A stretch of 64,000 bases of DNA. Origin: Cyanobacteria bacterium REEB67. GTDB taxonomy: Bacteria; Cyanobacteriota; Vampirovibrionia; Obscuribacterales; Obscuribacteraceae. The notes under the pieces were generated by a model that had not been told where the DNA came from, ran no database searches, and saw only the letters and a list, made by a program, of their open reading frames with translations. Position 1 is the stretch's first letter; each line of letters opens with the position of its first letter. Of the stretch, positions 53,235-62,765 are shown one piece after another. The stretch covers positions 54,388-118,387 of the forward strand of contig JAGXAB010000009.1 of NCBI GenBank assembly GCA_018971775.1, written 5' to 3'. Position numbers and translations under genes: made by a program.

Positions 53235-54518
53235 ATGGCAGCAGTCAAGTCGGTTGCAAAACCGACCATGGAATGCGAAACCGAACATTTTTTGGCGGCT
53301 CAAAGACAACTCGACGAAATCGCCGAGGAAATGTGCTTAGACCGCGAATTGCATGAACGGCTGCGATATCCCAAAAGAGCACTGATCGTGACCGTTCCTG
53401 TGCGCATGGATGATGGCTCAGTAAAAACGTTTACCGGCTATCGCGTGCACCACGACGTCACCCTCGGACCAGCAAAAGGCGGCATCCGCTTCCATCCAGA
53501 AGTAAACCTCGGCGAAGTTTCCGGCCTGGCCATGCTGATGACCTGGAAATGCGCCTTGATGGGCCTGCCCTACGGTGGTGCCAAAGGCGGCATTCGCTGC
53601 GAACCATGGAATCTTTCCGCCGGTGAAAACGAGCGCCTCACCCGCCGCTATACATCCGAAATCATCAACTTGATCGGACCGGATAAAGACATTCCCGCCC
53701 CGGACATGTACACCAACGAACAGACAATGGCCTGGATCATGGATACATACAGTATCAACGTCGGTCACACTGTGCCTTCGGTTGTCACCGGCAAACCGGT
53801 TTCGATCGGCGGATCTTTCGGCCGCACAGAAGCGACCGGTCGTGGTGTCGCCTATTGCGCACGACGCGCCGTCGCCCATCTCGGTATGACCAAAGAATCT
53901 CCAACCGTCGCTATTCAGGGCTTCGGCAACGTCGGGTCGGTGACGGCCAAATTGCTCCATCAGGCCGGCTACAAAATCGTCGCAGTTTCCGATGTGCACG
54001 GCGGCATTCACAATCCGAACGGTCTCGATATTCCCAGACTGCTCGCCTACATCTCTGAAATGGGGAAAGTCGAAGGCTTTGCCGGCAGCAGCGCTGTCAG
54101 CAATAAAGAATTGCTCGAGCTTCCCTGCGACGTCTTGATCCCCGCTGCCCTCGGCGGTCAGATCACCGACGCCAACGCTAAGAAGTTGCAGTGTCAGATC
54201 GTTGTCGAAGGCGCCAATGGCCCGACTACGCCGGAAGCCGACATGATCCTCCACGAACGGGGCATCATGGTAGTACCGGACATCCTGGCCAACGCTGGCG
54301 GTGTGACGGTCAGTTACTTCGAATGGGTGCAAGGCATGATGCATTTGTTCTGGAGCGAAGAGGAAGTCAATCAGCGTCTCGAACAGATCATGGGTCGCGC
54401 CTGCGATCAGGTCTTCGAACTGTCTACCAAGAGCAAATTGCGTACCCGCCTGGCGGCTCTACGCATTGGTGTTTCGCGCATCGCGGAAGCCAAGCGCTTG
54501 AGAGGCCTCTACCCCTAA
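53235..54518 (+). CDS. gdhA: Glutamate dehydrogenase (Glu/Leu/Phe/Val dehydrogenase family)
   Basis: 427 residues. Interconverts glutamate with 2-oxoglutarate and ammonia. Substrate-binding Lys81 in LGPAKGGIRFHP, Lys105 in MTWKCALMGLPYGGAKGG, catalytic Lys117, and Asp in PAPDMYTNE. The nucleotide fold GFGNVGS lies in the C-terminal half, with EGANGPTTPEAD after it. Length and motifs match the hexameric NAD-type clostridial/archaeal class. The ATG has an AGGAGGT site upstream. Followed by a strong terminator, so monocistronic. Confidence 0.95.
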   Translation: MAAVKSVAKPTMECETEHFLAAQRQLDEIAEEMCLDRELHERLRYPKRALIVTVPVRMDDGSVKTFTGYRVHHDVTLGPAKGGIRFHPEVNLGEVSGLAMLMTWKCALMGLPYGGAKGGIRCEPWNLSAGENERLTRRYTSEIINLIGPDKDIPAPDMYTNEQTMAWIMDTYSINVGHTVPSVVTGKPVSIGGSFGRTEATGRGVAYCARRAVAHLGMTKESPTVAIQGFGNVGSVTAKLLHQAGYKIVAVSDVHGGIHNPNGLDIPRLLAYISEMGKVEGFAGSSAVSNKELLELPCDVLIPAALGGQITDANAKKLQCQIVVEGANGPTTPEADMILHERGIMVVPDILANAGGVTVSYFEWVQGMMHLFWSEEEVNQRLEQIMGRACDQVFELSTKSKLRTRLAALRIGVSRIAEAKRLRGLYP

Positions 54519-54555
54519 GGTAAAAGTGCCGATCGACCGATAAATGGACTAAAAG

Positions 54556-54598
54556 CGAGCATTGACTGTCATCCAAAGGCTAATCAATGCTCGTTTTT
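54556..54598 (+). terminator. Intrinsic terminator of gdhA
   Basis: CGAGCATTGA (54556-54565) pairs perfectly with TCAATGCTCG (54584-54593), a 10-bp stem with an 18-base loop, and is followed directly by TTTTT. It begins about 37 bases after the gdhA stop. Confidence 0.9.
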
Positions 54599-54667
54599 CT
54601 TTGCGAAATCGGAGTTCTTTGAAGCAGATCTGATTCACATTAGCCTCTTTGTGGCACAGTTATATAG

Positions 54668-54746
54668 GACACCCTTCAGCCGTATGCGTTGACGGCTGAT
54701 TGGGGGTGTAGCAGGAAGTTTCGTAATCGGCGAAACTACAGGTGTC
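54668..54746 (+). promoter_or_regulatory. Structured 5' leader with alternative pairings
   Basis: Between the gdhA terminator and the PATAN gene the transcript can form two local hairpins: CAGCCGT (54677-54683) with ACGGCTG (54692-54698), and AGTTTCG (54717-54723) with CGAAACT (54731-54737). The segment at 54668-54674 can pair in two exclusive ways. ACACCC pairs with GGGTGT (54704-54709), closing the first hairpin, or GACACC pairs with GGTGTC (54741-54746), enclosing both hairpins. The leader ends 23 bases before the ATG. The layout suggests a cis-regulatory RNA or riboswitch. I recognise no known class. Seen in sequence; function is inference. Confidence 0.5.
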
Positions 54747-54769
54747 TGGAATTACTATTTGGTACTGGC

Positions 54770-56407
54770 ATGTTTTCACAAAGCAGATCGCAGAGTAATA
54801 AAGGCGGCCAACCGCCCGCCCCGCGGAGCGTCCGACTGCCTAAACAGTCGATCATGCCTAACTATGCAGACATCCAATTTTTGCATCAGGAAGCGAGCAA
54901 AGGCAGCGGCCGACAAGTAGAAATGCCTTTTTCTGTAACCGAAGGTTCTCAAGAATATCTGCTCAGCGTTAAAGTCGATCGCGCCATATCCATGGATCCG
55001 ATCTGGACATTTTCCATAGTTTCTCCCAAAGGCAATCAAGTGCTGTTCAGCACCGCAGAAGGTGACATCAGCCTCGTCGCCAATCTGGTCATGAGTGGTG
55101 CCGGCTGTGATCCGCTCGGCGACTCCTTTGCCAACGAAGGCATGATGGGCATGGATACTATGGGCAATCTGGCCACGGTGACGGCTCAGGGTTCGGCTGA
55201 AATGCCGACGATCACCCAGAGTTCGGCCGAACCGACACCCCTGTTCGACGCGCCGAAACCAGGCATGAAAGCCACGCTCGAAGGTGATTTGACAAAAATG
55301 CAGGCGCCCAACCTGCTCCAATCGATCACCATGGCCAAGATGACCGGCCGCCTCGATTGCAAAGACAAAAGCGAAACGGCCAAAATATATTTCATCGACG
55401 GCGCCATTGCCCATGCTGAGATCAAAGACACATCGGGCGATGAGGCAGTGATCGATTTCATCACCTGGACAGCGGGCGAATTTCGCTTCTGGCCGGATGA
55501 AACGACGAGCGAAAAAACAGTCAACCGACGCCTGGAAGCGATGCTCATGGAAGGCGTCACCATGCTCGACCAGGTCAAATATCTGGAGTCGGCCAATTTA
55601 AAAATGGAGTCGTGCCTGGTCAAGCGCAACGCCATCATCTCCGAACAAGAATTTTCGCAACGCCTGTCGAAGGGCGCACCGATCGGTCTGCAACCACAAC
55701 TCGACCTCTACGAATTGATCGACAATCGCACCACTCTGTACGACATCCTGCGCAAACGGCCGATGAAAAAAACCGAGTGGGTGCCGATCATGTTCAACCT
55801 GCTCACCTGCGGTCTGGTCCAGGTGACGGATCAGCAGATCAGCCGCTCGGGCAGCATGCGCAGTATCGGTATCGACGAAGCGACGCTGCAATCGGTAACC
55901 AAACATCTGATCCGCCAGGAAAGCGGCATCATGACCTATCCCGCCTTTCTCTATTTCCTCGACCAGGAATATTTGCGCTACGAATATTTCAACTTTCCGC
56001 TTTCACTGATTGTTTTCAGCCTGGGCAATCGCCAGGGCGGTCCGACCGGGCCGGTCGAGGCACTGCAGATGCTGGCGGTCAAGCGCGCCATGCAGCGCAT
56101 CAGCCTGGTCAAGCGCCCGATCGATTTGATCGGTCATTACGAGACCTTCGACTACGCAGTCCTTCTACCCAACTCCAATGCCAAGGCGGCGGCGGCACTC
56201 GCCCATCGCATCGTCGATGTATTGCGCGAAGCACCATTGACCGCAGACCTGGATCCCCGCTCCCTCGTTTTTGCCTTCGGCGTCGCCGGCGTGCCGGAAG
56301 ATTGCCAGGAATTGGACAAGTTGCTCCAGGCGGCAAAAAATGCCCGGGACGCATCCAAACAAAGCCAGCGAATTGTCCTTGCCCGCGAGATTATCGCCCC
56401 TCAGTAA
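54770..56407 (+). CDS. DUF4388 (PATAN) protein with degenerate GGDEF domain
   Basis: 545 residues from ATG 54770; the frame is open into the structured leader. An N-terminal region (about 1-160) of unknown type is followed by a DUF4388/PATAN domain (about 167-290): MKATLEGDLTKMQAPNLLQS, then GRLDCKDKSETAKIYFIDGA, then AVIDFITWTAGEFRFWPDE. These are typical of signalling and motility regulators. The C-terminus (about 395-545) resembles a diguanylate cyclase fold, with YLRYEYFNFPLSLIVFSL and IGHYETFDYAVLLPNSNAKA. The signature is GHYET instead of GGDEF, so it is very likely inactive and may bind a nucleotide or a partner. Confidence 0.8.
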   Translation: MFSQSRSQSNKGGQPPAPRSVRLPKQSIMPNYADIQFLHQEASKGSGRQVEMPFSVTEGSQEYLLSVKVDRAISMDPIWTFSIVSPKGNQVLFSTAEGDISLVANLVMSGAGCDPLGDSFANEGMMGMDTMGNLATVTAQGSAEMPTITQSSAEPTPLFDAPKPGMKATLEGDLTKMQAPNLLQSITMAKMTGRLDCKDKSETAKIYFIDGAIAHAEIKDTSGDEAVIDFITWTAGEFRFWPDETTSEKTVNRRLEAMLMEGVTMLDQVKYLESANLKMESCLVKRNAIISEQEFSQRLSKGAPIGLQPQLDLYELIDNRTTLYDILRKRPMKKTEWVPIMFNLLTCGLVQVTDQQISRSGSMRSIGIDEATLQSVTKHLIRQESGIMTYPAFLYFLDQEYLRYEYFNFPLSLIVFSLGNRQGGPTGPVEALQMLAVKRAMQRISLVKRPIDLIGHYETFDYAVLLPNSNAKAAAALAHRIVDVLREAPLTADLDPRSLVFAFGVAGVPEDCQELDKLLQAAKNARDASKQSQRIVLAREIIAPQ

Positions 56408-56573
56408 TCGCCGCAATCCCCACCGCCAGACTCAGGAGAAAATTTGTCCAGCCCCGTCTACACCTTAAATTTGCTTGACATCGAATGTGCATCTATTAAT
56501 ATAGAAGTGCGGACACGCCACGGGCGCCGTATTTTCTATGGCATAAGCGCTTTCGAATGTCCAAAGGGTCGCA

Positions 56574-58265
56574 ATGACTGCCTTCGGTAATTTTGCACAT
56601 ATCAATCAACCCGCCAACGACGAACAGTCGGGCAAACGGCCCGCGGACTCAGGCTTGAGCGCCAAAAATGTAAGCGCCCAGAATCCTGCCCTGGCGGAAC
56701 AGGCCTGGGCTTTCAGTCCGGCTAATTTTCAAAAAGAAAATAATGGCAGTGCTGGAGATATCACCGCCGCTCTCCCCGCCGCCGGTTATGGTGCCGGAGC
56801 TAGAGCCCGTATGCGCAGTACGACCGAATCGGATCAGACGGCGCCGAGACCGGCTCTCAAAAATCCAATCAATCCAAACGTCAGTCCGGCAGTATCGATA
56901 GCAATCGGCGAAACGGTACGCCCCGAAGCCCCCGAACTGGTCCATAGCAAGACAAATCTGGTCGAAGGCAAAACCCTGCGCTCGATTTTGCCGAAAGCAG
57001 CCTTTAACGGCAGACCGGCCCCGGCGCGTGAGACCAGATCCAATGCAGCAGCCTCCGAACAGTCGGCCCAGCCGAACGAGTTTGTCGAGCAAACAGTCCT
57101 GCCCGCCACCAGCCAATCGCTGGCTAAAAGTCCCGAAATTGCCGCCCTGGCAAAATCCAGCCCGAGCGAAGATCTGCTCCTTCGAGCCGACATCCAGGCT
57201 CACCTGAACGGCAATTTTGCCGGCGCCTGGGCCCTGGCCCAACAGCAAGCCAGTGCCGCTATAGAAACCGGTCCGCATCCGGCCATCCGCCCGGAACAAA
57301 AGCCGGGCGTCATTGGTGCTTTTATCCAGGCCAAACAGTCAGAAAGTGCCAGCCCATCGGTCGCCGTGCCGGTAGCCGCAAAACAACAGACGATTATTCA
57401 ACCGGAAGCCCCCTCGCCGCCTGAGCCAATCAGACAGACGGCCCAGAGCTGGCAGCCCGAACCGGTCAAAACAATTGCCCGGGTGCAGGAAGAAGCGCCC
57501 TCGGCCTGGCCGCAACCAGCTGTCGTCGAAGTCAAAGCGCCGATACCCATACCCGTACCACCTGCCCTGATCGCTTACACGCCTGGTGCCGCCCCTGAAG
57601 TCCCCGCAGCTCAGGTAGCTCAGGTAGCCGCGCCGGCCCCAGTACAAGCGATGCTTCAGACTCAAGCCGCTGCGGCAGTTGAAGCTAAGGCCGCCAGGCC
57701 TGCCGACTTCGACGTCAAGTCTCATCCGCTCTTCGCTAATTTAAACAAAGAAGCAAAATCGAGCAGCGACAATTTCAACGCACGTATGGACAAACCGGCT
57801 GCCATTGAAGACCTTTCCAGACAGGTGATGGCCTCCGACTTCCGCATCAATCAAAGACCGGCAATCGATGCTGCCGCCGCCTCCCAGGCAAGCGATCCCT
57901 TCGCCGCCGACAACTGCTACCAGTCGATGGAAATAAGCCCGGACGGCGTCGTAAAAACAACGACGACCTTGCCCGATCTGACCGCATCAAAAGTCGAAAC
58001 GCGCAATCCGGACAAGTCGTCGACGCTAGCCCTCACCGATCATCTCGGCAGACCAACCGTAGAACAACACTTCGACCGCAACAATCACCTCATCTCGCAG
58101 ACTACGAGCCGTTTCGACTTCGCCGACGCGCCGATGGCGGCCAGTCATCGTATCGTCAAGACGGCGACGCAAACGATCGAGACAACTCTCGATCGCACAG
58201 GCGTCGTTGTCGCCAGTAAAGTCATGCCCTATTCGGATCTCCACAGCGGCAACGCACTAAGCTGA
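56574..58265 (+). CDS. Hypothetical Pro/Ala-rich protein
   Basis: 563 residues from ATG 56574. Residues 1-400 are low in complexity, rich in Ala, Pro, Gln and Ser, and probably disordered. The last 120 residues look folded, with repeated beta-like segments (SPDGVVKTTTTLPDLTASKV, DHLGRPTVEQHFDRNNHLIS), which faintly recall Rhs/YD-type strands. No signal peptide. The stop codon overlaps the start of the macro-domain gene by one base, so the two are translationally coupled. Function unknown. Confidence 0.65.
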   Translation: MTAFGNFAHINQPANDEQSGKRPADSGLSAKNVSAQNPALAEQAWAFSPANFQKENNGSAGDITAALPAAGYGAGARARMRSTTESDQTAPRPALKNPINPNVSPAVSIAIGETVRPEAPELVHSKTNLVEGKTLRSILPKAAFNGRPAPARETRSNAAASEQSAQPNEFVEQTVLPATSQSLAKSPEIAALAKSSPSEDLLLRADIQAHLNGNFAGAWALAQQQASAAIETGPHPAIRPEQKPGVIGAFIQAKQSESASPSVAVPVAAKQQTIIQPEAPSPPEPIRQTAQSWQPEPVKTIARVQEEAPSAWPQPAVVEVKAPIPIPVPPALIAYTPGAAPEVPAAQVAQVAAPAPVQAMLQTQAAAAVEAKAARPADFDVKSHPLFANLNKEAKSSSDNFNARMDKPAAIEDLSRQVMASDFRINQRPAIDAAAASQASDPFAADNCYQSMEISPDGVVKTTTTLPDLTASKVETRNPDKSSTLALTDHLGRPTVEQHFDRNNHLISQTTSRFDFADAPMAASHRIVKTATQTIETTLDRTGVVVASKVMPYSDLHSGNALS

Positions 58266-58843
58266 TGGCGGGCCCACTCAGTAAAAATCTTCAGGGCTGC
58301 ACTTTGACGGTCTGCCAGGGCGATCTTACTCGTCAAACCGTAGACGCCATCGTCAATGCGGCAAACTCTTCGCTAATGGGCGGCGGAGGCGTCGACGGTG
58401 CCATTCACAAAGCCGGCGGACCGGCCATCCTCGAAGAATGCCTGCAGATTCGCAAGACCCAGGGCGGCTGCGCCGCAGGCGAAGCGGTCATCACCAGTGG
58501 TGGCAGACTCGCCGCCCAATACGTCATCCATACAGTCGGCCCGATCTGGCGAGGCGGGGGCAACAACGAAGCAAAAATCCTGACGAACGCTTATCGCAAC
58601 AGCCTGCAATTAGCGGTCGACTATGGGCTAAAAACGGTCGCTTTTCCATCGATAAGCACTGGTGCTTACGGTTACCCGGTCGAGGAAGCGGCCAAGGTAG
58701 CACTATCTGCGGTGCTGGATTTTTTGCGGAGACGGTCAGAAAATCCGCCCCAAAACAGCGAAAGCAATCTGAGCGAAGTACGCTTTGTACTCTTCGATCC
58801 GCACACGCTAAATACATATAAGAGCGAGCTCGAAAGCCTCTAG
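58265..58843 (+). CDS. Macro-domain protein (ADP-ribose/O-acetyl-ADP-ribose hydrolase type)
   Basis: 192 residues. The ADP-ribose-binding loop 1 VDAIVNAANSSLMGGGGVDG is followed by IHKAGG, GEAVITSGG, YVIHTVGPIW and loop 2 AFPSISTGAYGYP. This is the MacroD/YmdB layout with the catalytic-type Asn and Asp residues in place. It should bind ADP-ribose and may remove ADP-ribose or acetyl groups. The start overlaps the preceding stop by one base. A Gln/Asn/Glu-rich C-terminal loop (about 156-172) is unusual. No ADP-ribosyltransferase is recognisable next to it. Confidence 0.93.
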   Translation: MAGPLSKNLQGCTLTVCQGDLTRQTVDAIVNAANSSLMGGGGVDGAIHKAGGPAILEECLQIRKTQGGCAAGEAVITSGGRLAAQYVIHTVGPIWRGGGNNEAKILTNAYRNSLQLAVDYGLKTVAFPSISTGAYGYPVEEAAKVALSAVLDFLRRRSENPPQNSESNLSEVRFVLFDPHTLNTYKSELESL

Positions 58844-58864
58844 CCTGCGGCGCTGGCTAAAGCC

Positions 58865-61800
58865 TTAGTAGTCGTCACCGTCATCATCGAGGTTGCGATT
58901 CCAGCGTTTATTGTTGCCGCCGCCACGTTCGCGTTTACCGTTGCTGCGGTGTTCGCGTCCCTTACCCTTACCGGCATGCGGCTCAAAGTCTTCAGGAGCA
59001 ACGGCGACATAAGCGTCACGACGCCGACTGGCCTTACCACTGTCACCACCACTAGCGGTGCGGTCCGGTTCAAAGGAAGATTCGGTCAGGGAATTGTTAT
59101 CGACTCGCTCAGGTGCTGTGCTCACAGCCGCATTCGGCGGTTCCGGCTTAGGCTTGCCCGCCAACTGGTCCTTGTCCACAGGGGCTTCAAGGGAAGTTGG
59201 CGGTGCCGGCGGCGCTTCAGCAGGGTTTACAGGTATCTGCCCTACCGGCTCAACCGGCGCAGCCGGCTCAACGGGCTCAACCGCCTTTCCCGGAGTCACG
59301 TCCCGGCCGCCCTCGCGGGGCGGACGATCATCTCGCGGCGGACTGGTTCTCTGTCTAAATTCTTTGCCGGCCGGCGCACCGCCCGGGCCACCACGGCCGC
59401 CAAAGCCACCCGGTCCGTCCATATCGGGACGAGGATCGCGGATTTTGCCGGAGATCAAATCATTGACGATCTGACGCACACGCGGATTGGCGGCGTCGGT
59501 CGGCGGCACGATCCGGTCGGCCACCGTGAGAGCCAGGGCCGTATTGGCCTCGCGATCACGATCGGCGAAGTCGGTAGGCTTGCCGTTCTTACGCGATTTA
59601 TAAGCGTTGCTTTCGGCTTTCTTACCAAAGAAGACAGCATCGAGCAGTGTCTTTACGTCCTGGACATTTTCGGCGCGCGGTACGGTCAGCTTGAGCAGCT
59701 CGGTGTATTCCGGCGCGTTGGTAGTCAGGTCGAGTTTATCTAAAATGCCGCGCGTTGCCGGTTGATCCGTCGAGCCCAGCTTGAGGATTTGCGGCACGAG
59801 GTCGGGAGCAGACGTCGTTTTTTGCACGTCGAGCGCTTTAGCGAGCAGGGCGATTCTATCCGGGAAGCCATTCGATGGCGGCGTCGATTCTCTATATTTC
59901 GGTCCCTGCATATCGAGATAACGTTGATTCTCCAGCATCTGCGCCAGATTACCGTCAAATTCGTGCGAATACATAGCACTACCGGTAGTGCGGTCAAAAG
60001 TACTGAAACGATCACGCATGGAACGCACGAACCAGCTCGGCACGGCCTCTCGGATCAATTGATTAGTATCATCGGGTTTAGCCTCGGCACCGGCTTCGAC
60101 CACCGGCGGCGCCGACATCGACGCTTTATGAGCGGCCAGAGCGATGCGATCGGTGATGAATTCGGTCTGCCAGGCGGGCGGTGCACTGTCCCGCGCCGGT
60201 GGCGAAGAGAGGAAATCCTTGAGCGTGCGTACATCGACGGCGGCCTGATCCGGATTGGAAAGCGCCGCTGCCACTTCCGGGCGCTGCAGTACGTCGAGAC
60301 CGTTCAGACGCATCCAATCGAAATTGGTCGTCCCCGGCGGCATGTCCACACCCTGCGCCGGTTCAATGCCATTGGCATACCATTTCGAAAATTGCTGATC
60401 CGACATTTCGCGGACAAAATCAGTCAGGAAAAAGGCACGAATCTGCTTATCTTTGCCGGTCAAAGAATCGAATTCTTCGAAGAGCCTTTGCGGATTGACG
60501 GTCGTACCGGTCGACTGGCGATTGATCGCCGGCTCATAAGGATTGGCGGCAGGCGGCCTCTGCTCCGCTCCCGGCTCGTGAGCAACCGGCGCCGCAGGAT
60601 CTTCGAAGGGCAAAGGTGCCTGATTTTCATCGACGCTACCAGTACCGCGATGGGGCTCGAAACCTCGCAACTTGGCGAGCAAATCACCGCTGGTCAGACT
60701 GCGATCGGGAAATTGCGAGAGATAATCGGTGCCCACCTTGGCGTCGACAACGGCGGCAACGACACCATAGCGAGTTTGCGAAGCGTATTGCGTAACCACA
60801 TCTTGATGCTGAGGGAAATAGTCCAGCCAGGTGTGCAGGTTTTGTTTGAATAAATGATGACTGGCCGCATCCTCAGGCAAATTGCCGAGAATCGTCTTGA
60901 GCATGTCGGCGGCCTCCGGCGGCACGTTTTCCATGGAAATACGCGCTTGCTGGGTGGGGACGCGTTGCAATTGATGGACGCCGGCATAGGCTTCCTGAAC
61001 GCGCTTATCGAGGGCATCGTTGCCGGAAAGTTCGGCGGCAATGCGCAGGGGTGCTTCAGCACCGCGGCCTTGGCCATAGGCATAGGCCAGAAAATCACGA
61101 TCGCTTTCGGCGCTTGCCCCGTGGCGGCTGGCGAGTTCAGCCAGGCGAAGACCATGGTCGAGAGTGGTCGCAGTTTCAGGCGTGGTCTCGTAGGCATGTT
61201 TAATCAACGATTCCATAGCCGGATTGCCGAGTTCGCGGGCCTGATTAGCGGCCTCCGCCATTTCGGAGCGCACGTGGGCACCGTCGCCGGCAGCATATTT
61301 AAATACGTTGATTACATCATCGGCGGTGGCATTTGGTTTGACAGCAGAACGCACCAGCGACATCGACTGATCGAGAATCGGCTTGAGCGCCTCGTCGACG
61401 ACTACTTCTTTGGGCGCGGCGGCGGCTGGTTCTTTTACTTCCGGCAGGTCATCATCGCCGGCGAAGGCCAGACCGATCTTGCGTCCGTCACCGGTGGAGG
61501 TGGCACGGCTCTCGAGCGCTCTTTGAAAATTGACCTCGCCCAATCGTGTCGCACCAGCTCCGGTCGCACCGGCGGCGCCGTCGGTGAGAGCCTGGAGACT
61601 ACCTCTTTTGAGAATCTTACCGAGGTCGAAGTTTTCTCCGGCTTGATGCTCGCGCATCATTTCACCGACCGACCCTGAGCTGAAACCAAAAGTACCGCCC
61701 ATGGCCGCCCCTGGCAGCATGCGACTTTCTTTGAGGAAATTGCCGGCCGTGGATGCTTCAAATCGTTGCAAGGCCGGGCTCGCTTCAACAGCCGTGGTGC

Positions 61801-62566
61801 CGATTTTGGCCAGCCCCTGGAAAGCACCGTGAGCGCCGACGAACAAAGCGGCATCGAGAGCCATGGCCCGTCCATCGAGAGCGGCGCGAGCAGCCATGGA
61901 GACGGCCTGGCCCGGAGCGATTTCGCCCTGATTATTGACCCAATTCTGGCGATTCAGTCCGACGTCATAGGCACGCGACAGCCCACCGATGGCGATACCC
62001 TTAGTGGCAATGCCGGCAATGTTGCTGGCGGCACCTTCGCCGCCGAAGCCGAGTTGTTTGGGACCGAGGGCATCGAAGGTCCTTTTCAGGGCGAAACCTT
62101 TCAGGCCACCGAGGGCCAGATCGGCGGCGACTTCGCCTCCCTTATCTTTCATATGGACAGCGTCAAGGGCGTTAAAGCCCACCGAGGCGGCCAGCAATAC
62201 TTTGTTTTTGCCGGCAAATAGCGGCACAGCCTTCATAAAACTGGTGCTGTAAAATTCCACCGAATTCTGGCTTTGCATCGCTTTCTGGTCAGCGGCCACG
62301 GCTGTCTTAATTTCCGGAGCGAGCTTCACGATGGCGGCGTCGTCGCCGCGTTTAAGACCATCGTCCACCTGACGCTGCAACGATTTTAGATCGGCCAGGG
62401 TCTGGTCGTCCTTATGCCAGACGGTCTCGACCATTTTATCGAGCACGCTTTTGTTATCGTTGGTCTGCTCATGCACACGGATTTCACGCAGCAGAGATTC
62501 AGCAGCGTTATCGTTACCGGTGTGATGGTTAACGAGTGAGTTCAGAAATTCAGGATTTTCAGCCAT
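58865..62566 (-). CDS. Very large hypothetical protein with Arg/Gly-rich tail
   Basis: 1233 residues. The N-terminal helical region (1-105, charged) is followed by a Gly/Ala-rich hydrophobic stretch of about 220 residues (FALKRTFDALGPKQLGFGGE, AGATGAGATRLG) that could insert in or bind a membrane. A long helical middle (about 380-690) and a second middle region (about 700-1060) follow. The C-terminus (about 1095-1233) is disordered: GGFGGRGGPGGAP, Arg/Pro-rich stretches, KGKGREHRSNGKRERGGG and an acidic end DDDGDDY, recalling RNA-binding RGG tails. No signal peptide and no catalytic motif recognised. It converges on the macro-domain gene (21 bp). Large antisense frames on the other strand are shadows. 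Confidence 0.7.
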   Translation of the reverse strand: MAENPEFLNSLVNHHTGNDNAAESLLREIRVHEQTNDNKSVLDKMVETVWHKDDQTLADLKSLQRQVDDGLKRGDDAAIVKLAPEIKTAVAADQKAMQSQNSVEFYSTSFMKAVPLFAGKNKVLLAASVGFNALDAVHMKDKGGEVAADLALGGLKGFALKRTFDALGPKQLGFGGEGAASNIAGIATKGIAIGGLSRAYDVGLNRQNWVNNQGEIAPGQAVSMAARAALDGRAMALDAALFVGAHGAFQGLAKIGTTAVEASPALQRFEASTAGNFLKESRMLPGAAMGGTFGFSSGSVGEMMREHQAGENFDLGKILKRGSLQALTDGAAGATGAGATRLGEVNFQRALESRATSTGDGRKIGLAFAGDDDLPEVKEPAAAAPKEVVVDEALKPILDQSMSLVRSAVKPNATADDVINVFKYAAGDGAHVRSEMAEAANQARELGNPAMESLIKHAYETTPETATTLDHGLRLAELASRHGASAESDRDFLAYAYGQGRGAEAPLRIAAELSGNDALDKRVQEAYAGVHQLQRVPTQQARISMENVPPEAADMLKTILGNLPEDAASHHLFKQNLHTWLDYFPQHQDVVTQYASQTRYGVVAAVVDAKVGTDYLSQFPDRSLTSGDLLAKLRGFEPHRGTGSVDENQAPLPFEDPAAPVAHEPGAEQRPPAANPYEPAINRQSTGTTVNPQRLFEEFDSLTGKDKQIRAFFLTDFVREMSDQQFSKWYANGIEPAQGVDMPPGTTNFDWMRLNGLDVLQRPEVAAALSNPDQAAVDVRTLKDFLSSPPARDSAPPAWQTEFITDRIALAAHKASMSAPPVVEAGAEAKPDDTNQLIREAVPSWFVRSMRDRFSTFDRTTGSAMYSHEFDGNLAQMLENQRYLDMQGPKYRESTPPSNGFPDRIALLAKALDVQKTTSAPDLVPQILKLGSTDQPATRGILDKLDLTTNAPEYTELLKLTVPRAENVQDVKTLLDAVFFGKKAESNAYKSRKNGKPTDFADRDREANTALALTVADRIVPPTDAANPRVRQIVNDLISGKIRDPRPDMDGPGGFGGRGGPGGAPAGKEFRQRTSPPRDDRPPREGGRDVTPGKAVEPVEPAAPVEPVGQIPVNPAEAPPAPPTSLEAPVDKDQLAGKPKPEPPNAAVSTAPERVDNNSLTESSFEPDRTASGGDSGKASRRRDAYVAVAPEDFEPHAGKGKGREHRSNGKRERGGGNNKRWNRNLDDDGDDY

Positions 62567-62765
62567 GCCAGTTTAATCAGCTTCTCGCTTGACGACTAGA
62601 GCGTCAGATTAATATGCCTCTCGCCTCTCGCCTCTCTACTCTTGCCTCCCCACTATGCCCTGCTAAAAGGCTGGGCCACAATGGGGAATCTCCCATCACA
62701 CTCGACGCCGTCTATCGTTCTATACCCCTATATGTAATCGTTAAATCCGGGCTAGACTAGTCTTA

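Noticed and set aside
54660..54770. tRNA-like gene before the PATAN gene
   Set aside because: The hairpins do not form a cloverleaf with an acceptor stem and T-loop, and no CCA-side pairing is seen.
58949..60853. Plus-strand frames of 264 and 363 codons opposite the 1233-residue gene
   Set aside because: Antisense shadows rich in Arg and Gly; the minus-strand frame is continuous over 3.7 kb and has a consistent N- and C-terminus.
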